From: a bacterium
GTDB lineage: Bacteria > UBA9089 > JASEGY01
Length of the DNA: 6,645 nt
NCBI GenBank assembly: GCA_030019105.1
Contig: JASEGY010000196.1
Span: 1-6,645 of the forward strand
Direction of reading: 5' to 3'
Part shown: positions 1 to 6,484 of the stretch, in pieces
Layout of the letters: the number at the start of each line of letters is the position of its first letter
How positions within the stretch are numbered: position 1 is the first letter of the stretch
Position numbers and translations under genes: made by a program
Notes under the pieces: generated by a model
The model's input: the letters and a program-made list of their open reading frames with translations, nothing else
What the model was told of the DNA's origin: nothing
Databases searched by the model: none

Positions 1-85
1 AAAAGACAGGTTGTTAGGGTGATTTCTTACGTTTTTTAACTACGTCCCCCATGTTCCTTTATTGTCTGGTTAGTCATTACCTTTT

Positions 86-424
86 TCATAGCGTTTCCGG
101 TTTGGAGACGCTGACCGGTTTCTGTACTACCTCATAGCACTTTACAATTCTCTCATGAAAGCTTTCAGGCAACCGTGCCCAATCAAGAATACCTACCAAA
201 ATCGGCAAATCACTTTCCGTAAAAGCGTTTTTCAATTCATCGATATTTTTTTGGGGCCGGGTTAAATCATCGGGGTTTCGTACTACCAGGTCCAAATCGC
301 TGGCTTCATGAGAATCTCCATTTACCCGACTTCCATAGACCCATACTTCGGCCTCAGGCATATATCCAACCAAAATCTTACGCGTCACTGTTAAATATTC
401 AGGCTTTAAATTAATATTCGACAT
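86..424 (-). CDS. Minimal nucleotidyltransferase (MNT) domain protein, antitoxin-like, possibly metal-site defective
   Basis: Small soluble protein of 112 residues consisting of one Pol-beta-fold nucleotidyltransferase domain. The signature is visible: VYGSRVNG at residues 29-36 (the GS motif) followed by SDLDLVV at 42-48, giving the two metal-binding aspartates D43 and D45. The block SDLPILVGILDW (71-82) matches the third conserved strand, which in relatives usually reads V-D-x-V-D-W; here the first of those acids is Gly78 (codon GGT, 191-193) while D81 is kept. Relatives transfer NMP groups, often AMP, onto a HEPN-domain partner, and several such pairs are toxin-antitoxin modules. No HEPN gene is visible: serA lies directly upstream and the window ends just downstream. 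The ATG at 424 follows AGGAG (435-439) with a 10-nt spacer, and serA ends only 20 bp upstream, so co-transcription is likely. Family assignment is strong; partner, substrate and activity are unknown. Confidence 0.85.
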   Translation of the reverse strand: MSNINLKPEYLTVTRKILVGYMPEAEVWVYGSRVNGDSHEASDLDLVVRNPDDLTRPQKNIDELKNAFTESDLPILVGILDWARLPESFHERIVKCYEVVQKPVSVSKPETL

Positions 425-444
425 GCGCTATTTGCTCCTGCAAT

Positions 445-2019
445 TTACAGTCTGACCAATCTCGCCTCCTTGATTTCCGGCGCAGAAGTGATTTCAGCCA
501 TAGTCTCCTCAGAGATAGCCCCATCAAGGTTCCAGAGAGAGAGTGCTTGCCCGCCTGCTTGCTCACGGCCTAATTTCAGCCAGCCGATATTTATCCCGGA
601 TTGACCTAAAATCGTGCCCACCCGGCCAATGATTCCCGGCTCGTCAGTTTGAAAGAGGATAAGCAAATCACCTTCCGGCACAGCATCCACTTCGAAATGG
701 TCGATATAAACCAGATGAGGATCCCCGCGTTTAAAGATAGTTCCTGATACTGTCCGGGACATGCGGTCGGTTTTAACTGAAACAGAAATAAGATTAATAA
801 AACCCTCTCGCTGAGAGGTCTTTGTTTCGGTGATCCTGATGCCGCGTTCTTTGGCTATCGGAACGGCATTCACATAGTTGGCCATAGGGTCCATCAGGAG
901 GCCTTTAATAATAGTTGTGGTCAATATATTTGTCTCTTTAGATGCTACCTGTCCCGCATACTCGATGGCTACTTCTTCCATATTTCCATCAACAAGTTGG
1001 GCCGCAAGGCTCCCTAAGTTTTCCACCAGTGTGATGAAAGGCTGCAACTGGGCTTTCAGTTCCGCATCTAAAACCGGCATGTTGACGGCGTTGCGGATTT
1101 CTCCTCCCGTGAGGCAGTCAACTACCTGTCTGGCAATATCAACAGCCACATTCAACTGGGCCTCTTTGGTTGAAGCTCCCAGGTGAGGGACAGTGATACA
1201 GTTGTCTAATTCGAGCAAGGGGCTGTCAAATGGCGGCTCCTGTTCATAGACATCTAAGGCACAACCGGCCACTTTACCGGAAGTAAGGGCAACATAAAGG
1301 GCCTCCTCGTCTATGATTCCTCCCCGGGCACAGTTCACAATCCTGACCCCGTCTTTCATCATGGCAAATTCCTTAGCGCCCATCATGTGTCTGGTCTCTT
1401 CAGTAAGGGGGATATGGAAAGTGATAAAATCAGAACGCTTATAAAGGTCACTTAATTCAACCAGCTCTATTTTCATTTCCCGGGCGTGTTCTTTTGAAAC
1501 AAAGGGATCATAAGCAATGACTTTCATGCCAAATCCAGCGGCCCTTTTAGCCACTTCGTGTCCAATTCGGCCAAGACCGATTATCCCCAGGGCCTTACCA
1601 AAAACCTCCACCCCGCCAAATTCCGATCTCTTCCATTCCTTTCTTTTTAAAGAAGCATCAGCTTGTGGGATATTTCTATTTAAGGCAAAAAGCATGCTCA
1701 TAGTATGCTCAGCCGTGGAAATGGTATTGCCATCAGGCGTATTCATCACAATAATACCTGCCCTGGTGGCTGCCTCCAGATCAACGTTGTCCACCCCTAC
1801 GCCTGCCCGGCCAATTACCTTAAGATTTTTCCCCGCTTCAATGATCCTGGCCGTAACTTTGGTGCCGCTTCGAACAAGCAACCCATCGTATCCTCCAATA
1901 ATAGAAACCAATTCGTCTTCAGATAAACCGGGCTTGTTCTCGACTTCTATCCCTTTTGCTTCCTCCAGGAGAGCAAGGCCCTGCTTGCTCAGTGGGTCAC
2001 TAATTAGAACTTTTGCCAT
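445..2019 (-). CDS. serA: D-3-phosphoglycerate dehydrogenase (long form with ACT domain)
   Basis: Cytosolic NAD-dependent enzyme that oxidises 3-phosphoglycerate to 3-phosphohydroxypyruvate, the first step of the phosphorylated serine pathway. From the ATG at 2019 it is 524 residues, the usual length of the long form. Residues 1-95 and about 290-310 form the substrate lobe. The NAD-binding Rossmann fold contains GLGRIG (148-153) and ends its second strand at D171, as in NAD-preferring members. The catalytic triad is visible as R232 (in NCARGG), E261 (in YEQEPP) and H279 (in PHLGAST). A substrate-binding-type middle domain (about 315-440) and a C-terminal ACT domain (about 450-524, QTDEPGIIGRVG) follow; in characterised relatives the ACT domain binds serine for feedback inhibition. 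An upstream in-frame GTG at 2028 would add three residues but lies inside the ribosome binding site, so ATG was chosen. The gene looks intact and follows an aminotransferase gene on the same strand. Confidence 0.97.
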   Translation of the reverse strand: MAKVLISDPLSKQGLALLEEAKGIEVENKPGLSEDELVSIIGGYDGLLVRSGTKVTARIIEAGKNLKVIGRAGVGVDNVDLEAATRAGIIVMNTPDGNTISTAEHTMSMLFALNRNIPQADASLKRKEWKRSEFGGVEVFGKALGIIGLGRIGHEVAKRAAGFGMKVIAYDPFVSKEHAREMKIELVELSDLYKRSDFITFHIPLTEETRHMMGAKEFAMMKDGVRIVNCARGGIIDEEALYVALTSGKVAGCALDVYEQEPPFDSPLLELDNCITVPHLGASTKEAQLNVAVDIARQVVDCLTGGEIRNAVNMPVLDAELKAQLQPFITLVENLGSLAAQLVDGNMEEVAIEYAGQVASKETNILTTTIIKGLLMDPMANYVNAVPIAKERGIRITETKTSQREGFINLISVSVKTDRMSRTVSGTIFKRGDPHLVYIDHFEVDAVPEGDLLILFQTDEPGIIGRVGTILGQSGINIGWLKLGREQAGGQALSLWNLDGAISEETMAEITSAPEIKEARLVRL

Positions 2020-2025
2020 GACAAA

Positions 2026-2035
2026 CACCTCCCCT
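2026..2035 (-). promoter_or_regulatory. Ribosome binding site of serA, deciding the start codon
   Basis: On the minus strand this reads AGGGGAGGTG, with eight bases (TGTTTGTC) between the AGG core and the ATG at 2019. The alternative GTG start (2028-2026) is made from the last bases of this same site and could not have its own Shine-Dalgarno. The start is therefore assigned to the ATG. Confidence 0.8.
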
Positions 2036-2039
2036 TTAT

Positions 2040-2081
2040 ATTGCGGATTTCGGATTGCGGAATTAGGATTGCGGAATTAGG
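2040..2081. repeat. Tandem repeat, three 14-bp units, upstream of serA
   Basis: Three head-to-tail units: ATTGCGGATTTCGG (2040-2053), then two perfect copies of ATTGCGGAATTAGG (2054-2067 and 2068-2081). The tract begins five bases beyond the serA ribosome binding site and ends exactly where the 275-bp MITE begins, so it would lie in the serA leader or promoter region. No protein-binding role can be shown. The unit length rules out a coding microsatellite interpretation because no gene covers the tract. Confidence 0.85.
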
Positions 2082-2355
2082 GCATTGTTCATCATTTCGG
2101 CCATTTGTAGTGATCGAGCTTGCTCGACATTACGGCAGAGCAAGCTCTGCAACTATAGCTCTTAAGATAAATATTTTGGGGTAAGCGAATTCAAGACAGG
2201 TTATGTAGCTTTCGGAGTTAATCCTTTAGGATTTCATTAGTTATGAAAGGCTAAAGCCTAAACTCCAAAGGATAACCAACCCCAAAATCTTTTTCATGAA
2301 GTCTATACAATACCCATAAGGTCAAGCACTATTGGCCGAAACTATGAACAATGCC
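2081..2355. mobile_element. MITE-like foldback element, copy 1 (275 bp)
   Basis: A non-coding element bounded by terminal inverted repeats: 2081-2103 pairs with 2333-2355 at 21 of 23 positions, starting GGCATTGTTCAT on each strand. A second copy lies at 3665-3941, about 89% identical by hand alignment (about 28 substitutions, 2 single-base indels). Nested palindromes fill the inside: TCGAGC/GCTCGA (2114-2127), GCAGAGC/GCTCTGC (2135-2150), a 53-bp imperfect hairpin (2214-2266, GGAGTT to AACTCC), and an enclosing pair ATTTTGGGGT (2173-2182) with ACCCCAAAAT (2279-2288). No reading frame resembles a transposase, so it would need one in trans. A clean target duplication is not visible at this copy; flanks GGAATTAG and CTGATTCG agree only loosely, suggesting an older insertion. 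It separates the aminotransferase stop (10 bp away) from serA and may affect readthrough between them. Confidence 0.8.
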
Positions 2356-2365
2356 CTGATTCGAT

Positions 2366-3535
2366 TTACAATCCAAAATTTCTCGCCTTATTTCCTTTCC
2401 TGAGTACATGCATAGCCGCCCTTACCCCGGCGCCCGGTTCAATCCCTTCCATCCCCAGGTCTATCAGAACCATTTCTATACAGGAAATAGCCGTAATGAC
2501 ATCAAAGGTATCGGTATAACCCAGATGGGAAATCCTGAAGATCTTATTTTTGAGTTCTCCCTGGCCACCAGCCAGGCTAACTCCATATACGTCTTTGGCT
2601 CGCTTAATGAACGTTTCACCGTGTATTCCCGGTGGCATCTTAACCGACGTAACATTATCGGCCGGATGCCTGGCAAAGAGTTGAAGGCCGAGGGCAATTA
2701 TCCCTGTCCGACAGGCAGAAGCCAGACGTTTATGCCGGTCCAGGATGTTGTCCAACCCTTCAGCCCGGAGCATGGACAGGGACTCTTTCAGGCTCATAAG
2801 TAATGATATGGCCGGGGTAAAAGCCGTCTGATTGTCAGGCAGGACATTTTTGGCCTTCTCAAAAGACCAGTAATATTTAGGCAGTTTTGATTCTTCCACC
2901 AAACGCCATGCCTTTTCGCTCACCGTAGCAAAGGCCAGGCCGGGTGGAAGCATTAATCCTTTTTGAGAAGCGGCCACACAGACATCGGCGAGCCAATTAT
3001 CCGTTCTTAGCTCACATGAGCCCAGTCCACTTATCGCATCAACTACCAGCACGGCTTTGTAATTTCGAACTATTCGTCCGATGGCATTTATGTCAGTTGC
3101 TACCCCGGTTGAAGTTTCAGCTAAAGTAGTAAAGACTGCCTTTATTTTAAAGAAACTATCCTGCCTTAATTCATTTTCAATAGTGTGGGGATCAACTGCT
3201 TCCCCGGATGGGACATCAACGGAAATAACATGCACTCCATAAGCCTGGCATATCTCGGCCCAGCGTTCGCCAAATTTCCCCCCTTTAACTACCAGGGCCA
3301 TATCCCCGGGTGAAAGGAGATTAACTATGGCCGCTTCCATTCCGCCGGTTCCGGATGAAGCAAAGACAAGACAATCATTCCTGGTCTGAAAGATTATTTT
3401 CAAACCCTCTTGTATCTCTGCAAAAAGCTTTCTAAACTCAGGGCTACGGTGATGGATAATCGGCCTGGCGCCGGCCAGGCTTATCTCCGGCGGGACTTCA
3501 GTCGGCCCCGGGGTTAATAAGTATCGTTTGGGCAT
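2366..3535 (-). CDS. Class V PLP-dependent aminotransferase (serine/alanine-glyoxylate aminotransferase family)
   Basis: Cytosolic PLP enzyme of 389 residues, the usual size for the alanine-glyoxylate/serine-pyruvate aminotransferase group. It opens with the family hallmark LTPGPTEVP (7-15). SSGTGGMEAA (60-69) is the cofactor phosphate loop, VVDAISGLG (164-172) carries D166, expected to contact the pyridine nitrogen, and ASQKGLMLPPG (189-199) carries K192, the predicted Schiff-base lysine. FRISHLGYTD (333-342) contains R334, the expected substrate-carboxylate arginine. Nothing looks damaged. The ATG at 3535 is preceded by AGGGAGA (3541-3547) with a five-base spacer. serA follows on the same strand, which suggests a role in serine metabolism: amination of phosphohydroxypyruvate, or serine-glyoxylate/pyruvate exchange. 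Sequence alone does not separate these; it is not a classical SerC. Some database members carry a legacy 'soluble hydrogenase subunit' label, which nothing here supports. Confidence 0.92.
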   Translation of the reverse strand: MPKRYLLTPGPTEVPPEISLAGARPIIHHRSPEFRKLFAEIQEGLKIIFQTRNDCLVFASSGTGGMEAAIVNLLSPGDMALVVKGGKFGERWAEICQAYGVHVISVDVPSGEAVDPHTIENELRQDSFFKIKAVFTTLAETSTGVATDINAIGRIVRNYKAVLVVDAISGLGSCELRTDNWLADVCVAASQKGLMLPPGLAFATVSEKAWRLVEESKLPKYYWSFEKAKNVLPDNQTAFTPAISLLMSLKESLSMLRAEGLDNILDRHKRLASACRTGIIALGLQLFARHPADNVTSVKMPPGIHGETFIKRAKDVYGVSLAGGQGELKNKIFRISHLGYTDTFDVITAISCIEMVLIDLGMEGIEPGAGVRAAMHVLRKGNKARNFGL

Positions 3536-3551
3536 AAAAGTCTCCCTAAAT

Positions 3552-3666
3552 AGTGGTCATTGGGTATCTTCTCAATAACTTGGGGCACAGAAACCAGGTT
3601 TCTTGAAGAAACCTGGTTTCTACCCGCAAGTGCCCCGAAATATTGAGAAGATACAGTGGTCATTGG
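3552..3666. repeat. 12-bp direct repeat pair flanking the hairpin element
   Basis: AGTGGTCATTGG occurs at 3552-3563 and again at 3655-3666, each abutting one end of the 91-bp hairpin element with no intervening base. The core TGGTCATT recurs at 3942-3949, directly after the second MITE. The pair reads as a target-site duplication. The caveat is that GTCATT is also repeated in the nearby intergenic DNA, so pre-existing tandem copies cannot be excluded. Confidence 0.7.
3564..3654. mobile_element. 91-bp hairpin element with 25-bp terminal inverted repeats
   Basis: The ends 3564-3588 and 3630-3654 are inverted repeats matching at 22 of 25 positions; both begin GTATCTTCTCAATA and end in GGGGCAC when read inward. 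Between them lies a perfect 16-bp palindrome arm pair (AGAAACCAGGTTTCTT at 3589-3604 and its complement at 3606-3621) around one G, with eight unpaired bases (3622-3629) on the right side. Nearly the whole element can therefore form one long stem. It is flanked immediately on both sides by identical 12-bp direct repeats (AGTGGTCATTGG, 3552-3563 and 3655-3666), consistent with a target duplication. It encodes nothing. It lies between lon and the aminotransferase gene, 28 bp upstream of the latter's start, so it would be in that gene's leader or promoter region. A single copy is seen here, so mobility is inferred from structure only. Confidence 0.7.
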
Positions 3667-3941
3667 CATTGTTCATCGTTTGGGCAATCTTGTAGTGGTC
3701 GAGCTTGCTCGACATTACGGCAGAGCAAGCTCTGCAACTATAGCTCTTAAGATAAATATTTTGGGGTAAGCGAATTCAAGATAGGCTGTATAGCTTTCGG
3801 AGTTAATCCTTTAGGATTTCATTATTTATGAAAGGCTAAAGCCTAAACTCCAATCTTCAACCAACCCCAGAATTTTTTTCTTAAGCACTATACAACACCC
3901 AATTTGGTCAAGCACTATTTGCCGAAACGATGAACAAGGCC
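3665..3941. mobile_element. MITE-like foldback element, copy 2 (277 bp)
   Basis: Second copy of the element at 2081-2355, in the same orientation. Terminal inverted repeats 3665-3687 and 3919-3941 match at 21 of 23 positions, starting GGC on each strand. It is bounded by a perfect 8-bp direct repeat TGGTCATT (3657-3664 and 3942-3949), a probable target duplication. The internal block 3699-3781 is identical over 83 bp to 2114-2196 of copy 1, and the 53-bp hairpin recurs at 3799-3851. Its right arm pairs with the left arm better than in copy 1, for example CTTAAG is kept on both sides. It contains no coding frame of note. GG-type ends with 8-bp duplications occur in several IS families, including ISL3, IS256 and IS1595, so the parent transposase cannot be named from this window. 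Confidence 0.85.
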
Positions 3942-3942
3942 T

Positions 3943-3994
3943 GGTCATTTGTCACCTGTCATTCGCAAGGGACCAAAGAGACCCAAGGGACCAA
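3943..3994. repeat. Short repetitive intergenic tail downstream of lon
   Basis: Two perfect copies of CAAGGGACCAA lie 18 bp apart (3966-3976 and 3984-3994), with AGAGACC between them as a further variant. Just before them GGTCATT, GTCACCT and GTCATT follow one another (from 3944 to 3962). This low-complexity material seems to be the original spacer between lon and the aminotransferase gene, into which the two elements inserted. The remaining bases to the lon stop show no gene and no convincing terminator. Confidence 0.6.
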
Positions 3995-4047
3995 TGACAA
4001 AGAAGGCAGGTCGATTTTCCATAATCGAAGCCCCCTTAATTCAATTA

Positions 4048-6405
4048 TTAATTGCTCCCCAGGGCTATTTTAAGCACATCATCCATATGTTTGATCAGCG
4101 TAATGGTAAGTTTCCTCTTCACATCATTGGGTATATCTACCAGGTCCTTTTCATTTTCTTCAGGGATGAGGACGGTTTTGATCCCGGCCCGATGGGCAGA
4201 CAGTATCTTTTCCTTTATGCCGCCTACCGGCAAGACCCTGCCCTGAAGGGTTATTTCACCGGTCATGGCCACTTCACGATTAACCGGCCGGTTAGTTAAA
4301 GCCGAGATAATGGCTGTGGCCATAGTTATGCCGGCTGAGGGGCCGTCTTTTGGTATCGCCCCTTCAGGGACATGAATATGTATGTCTTTTTTCCGGTGAA
4401 ATCCGGCCTCAAGTTTCAGCTCACTGGCCTTAGACCTGGTGTAACTTAGACTTGCCCGGGCCGATTCCTTCATAACGTCACCCAATTTTCCGGTCAGGAT
4501 TAAATCTCCCTTGCCTGACATAACCACTACTTCAATAGTGAGTATATCTCCTCCAGCTTCTGTCCAGGCCAGACCGGTAGCGACTCCAATCGTCTCCTTT
4601 TCTGTCTCGGCCAGTCCAAAGCGATAGCGAGCGGGGCCTAAATAACAATGGAGATTGCCGGCCGTAATCTTAACTCTGGATACCGTTCGCTTGCCTTTAC
4701 TAACTACTTCTTTAGCTACCTTGCGGCAAATGGCGGATAGCTCTCTCTCCAAATTCCTTACCCCTGCTTCTCTGGTATACCTTCGAATAATGCTAAGTAA
4801 GGCTTCCTTAGAAAAGATAAGATTCGTCGGGGTCAAGCCGTGATTTTTGAGGACCTTGGGAATAAGGAATAATTCTCCGATCTTCAGCTTTTCAGTTTCA
4901 ATATAACTGGGGAAATCTAATACCTCCATTCGGTCTCTCAATGGTGGAGGTATGGAGTAAAGCATATTAGCCGTGGTGATGAACATAACGTCGGAGAGAT
5001 CAAAAGGGACCTCTAAGTAGTGGTCACTGAAGGTGCTGTTTTGTTCCGGATCAAGAACTTCAAGGAGGGCAGCCGAAGGGTCTCCTCGAAAGTCAGTACT
5101 CATCTTATCTATTTCATCCAAAAGGAAAACAGGATTTTTTGAGCCTGCCTTTCGCATAGATTGGATAATTCGGCCAGGCAAGGCAGCCACATAAGTCATC
5201 CGATGGCCCCTTATTTCTGCTTCATCCCTGACTCCACCCAGAGAAAGCCTGACAAATTCCCGGCCTAATGCCCTGGCAATTGACCTGGCGACAGAGGTTT
5301 TTCCTGTTCCCGGCGGCCCCGTAAAGCAGAGAATAGGCCCCTTCATTTTTTTGACTAATTTTCTGACGGCGAGATATTCGACCGCCCGTTCTTTTACTTT
5401 GGTTAACCCATAATGCTCTTCTTCTAAGATCTTTTCTGCCTGGTTAATATTTAACTTATCCCTGGTTTTCTTTTTCCAGGGCAAAGCGAGTATCCAGTCG
5501 ATATAATTTCTGACTACCGCTGTTTCAGCGGCCATAGGCGGCATCCTCTCCAATCTTTCCAGTTCCCGGTTAACTTTGTCTTCAGCCTCCTTACTCATCC
5601 CTGCCGTCTTTATTTTCCCCTTTAATTCTTCTATTTCCGCCGTAAGATCATCTCTGCGGCCAAGCTCTTTTTGAATGGCCCTCATTCGTTCGCCTAAGTA
5701 ATATTCTTTCTGGGCCTTTTCCATTTGACCCCTTACCCGGCCATGGATCTTCTTTTCTATCTCTAATATTTCTATCTCTGAAATCAAAATGCCCGAAAGC
5801 TTCTCTAACCGCTCGGCCGGATTGACTATCTCCAGGATATTCTGTTTTTGTTCCACCTTAAGGTTTAAGTGGGCTGCCACTATGTCCGCCAGCCGTCCCG
5901 GCTCCTCCACATTATGGATAATAGACAGAGTCTCCGGCGGGAATCTCTTGGAAAGCCCTACATAGTCTTCAAATTGTCCTGTTACAGTTCGCATCAGGGC
6001 CGTTATCTCTTTGGTAGGCAAAAACTCTTCTTCGACAATCTCTATGTGAGCGTAATAAATTCCCTTCCGTAAACTAAATTTCTGAGCACGGGCTCTGGCC
6101 AACCCTTCTACCAGCACCTTGATGGTTCCATCCGGTAATTTTAAAAGCTGAAGAAGTTCTGCGACTATCCCAAAGGTATAGAGGTCTTTAGAAGTAGGGT
6201 TATCAATGGTGGCCTTTTTCTGAGATACAAGAAAAATAAGCCTGTCTTCCATAGTAGCTTCTTCCAGGGCCTTGATTGATTGCTCCCGGCCAACAAAGAG
6301 GGGCATAACCATATATGGGAAAACAACAATATCCCGTAAGGGAAGCAGCGGCATTTCTTCTTTTATCGCTATCCCTTGCTCTTTTTGTTTGTCCTTAATA
6401 ACCAT
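4048..6405 (-). CDS. lon: ATP-dependent protease Lon (LonA type)
   Basis: Cytosolic AAA+ serine protease of 785 residues, full family length, that unfolds and degrades damaged and selected regulatory proteins as a ring hexamer. The N-terminal LON domain starts at [12 protein letters not shown] (19-30) and runs to about 205. A charged coiled-coil segment (about 210-285) includes the characteristic [16 protein letters not shown] (234-249). The AAA+ module has Walker A GPPGTGKT (363-370, K369), Walker B VFLLDEID (426-433, D430/E431), sensor-1 N480, arginine finger R492 in DRMEV and sensor-2 R550. The protease domain carries the Ser-Lys dyad: S690 in DGPSAG and K733 in GGIKEK. No transmembrane segments are visible, excluding LonB. 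The ATG at 6405 follows AGGAG (6412-6416) at six bases. Lon is often heat-induced, but no CIRCE-type operator or clear promoter could be found upstream. The aminotransferase gene follows after a 512-bp insertion-filled gap, so a functional link is unlikely. Confidence 0.98.
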   Translation of the reverse strand: MVIKDKQKEQGIAIKEEMPLLPLRDIVVFPYMVMPLFVGREQSIKALEEATMEDRLIFLVSQKKATIDNPTSKDLYTFGIVAELLQLLKLPDGTIKVLVEGLARARAQKFSLRKGIYYAHIEIVEEEFLPTKEITALMRTVTGQFEDYVGLSKRFPPETLSIIHNVEEPGRLADIVAAHLNLKVEQKQNILEIVNPAERLEKLSGILISEIEILEIEKKIHGRVRGQMEKAQKEYYLGERMRAIQKELGRRDDLTAEIEELKGKIKTAGMSKEAEDKVNRELERLERMPPMAAETAVVRNYIDWILALPWKKKTRDKLNINQAEKILEEEHYGLTKVKERAVEYLAVRKLVKKMKGPILCFTGPPGTGKTSVARSIARALGREFVRLSLGGVRDEAEIRGHRMTYVAALPGRIIQSMRKAGSKNPVFLLDEIDKMSTDFRGDPSAALLEVLDPEQNSTFSDHYLEVPFDLSDVMFITTANMLYSIPPPLRDRMEVLDFPSYIETEKLKIGELFLIPKVLKNHGLTPTNLIFSKEALLSIIRRYTREAGVRNLERELSAICRKVAKEVVSKGKRTVSRVKITAGNLHCYLGPARYRFGLAETEKETIGVATGLAWTEAGGDILTIEVVVMSGKGDLILTGKLGDVMKESARASLSYTRSKASELKLEAGFHRKKDIHIHVPEGAIPKDGPSAGITMATAIISALTNRPVNREVAMTGEITLQGRVLPVGGIKEKILSAHRAGIKTVLIPEENEKDLVDIPNDVKRKLTITLIKHMDDVLKIALGSN

Positions 6406-6435
6406 ATATTTCTCCTGTAACTGCTCAGGTGGTCA

Positions 6436-6461
6436 GGTTCACGGTTTAAAGGTTCACGGTT
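6436..6461. repeat. Two-copy direct repeat upstream of lon
   Basis: GGTTCACGGTT occurs at 6436-6446 and 6451-6461, separated by TAAA (15-bp period). It lies about 20 bp before the lon ribosome binding site and so falls in the lon leader. With the heptamer tract at 6561-6589 it brackets the decayed fragment at 6485-6558. No function is evident. Confidence 0.7.
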
Positions 6462-6484
6462 GGTCGCCTTGCGCTTTTCATATG

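Noticed and set aside
2020..2028. GTG at 2028-2026 as the serA start (three extra residues, MFV)
   Set aside because: The GTG forms the end of the ribosome binding site itself; the ATG at 2019 has correct spacing and gives the usual MAKVLISDPL-type N-terminus.
1517..2080. Plus-strand open frame of 187 codons opposite serA
   Set aside because: It lies antisense to the well-supported serA gene, has no family motifs, and runs on into the tandem repeat; its length follows from the codon use of serA.
2040..2081. CRISPR-like array in the short repeats
   Set aside because: Units are 14 bp and directly contiguous with no spacers, so this is a plain tandem repeat.
2183..2201. Promoter-like TTGAAT on the minus strand within MITE copy 1, conserved in copy 2
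   Set aside because: No matching -10 hexamer is found at 16-18 bases; the candidates there agree with TATAAT at about three positions only.
2214..2266. Intrinsic terminator formed by the GGAGTT/AACTCC hairpin in the MITE
   Set aside because: No T run directly follows the stem on either strand, and the same structure occurs in both MITE copies, so it is better explained as part of the element.
2408..2803. Plus-strand open frame of 131 codons opposite the aminotransferase gene
   Set aside because: Shadow of the conserved aminotransferase coding sequence with no independent support.
4011..4054. Intrinsic terminator after lon (TCGATT/AATCGA at 4011-4028 and CAATTA/TAATTG at 4042-4054)
   Set aside because: Both stems are only six AT-rich pairs, neither is followed by a T tract in the direction of lon transcription, and the second overlaps the stop codon.
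3949..4299. Plus-strand open frame of 116 codons over the lon end and spacer
   Set aside because: Mostly antisense to the conserved lon C-terminus and starts in repetitive spacer DNA; no ribosome binding site or recognisable domain.
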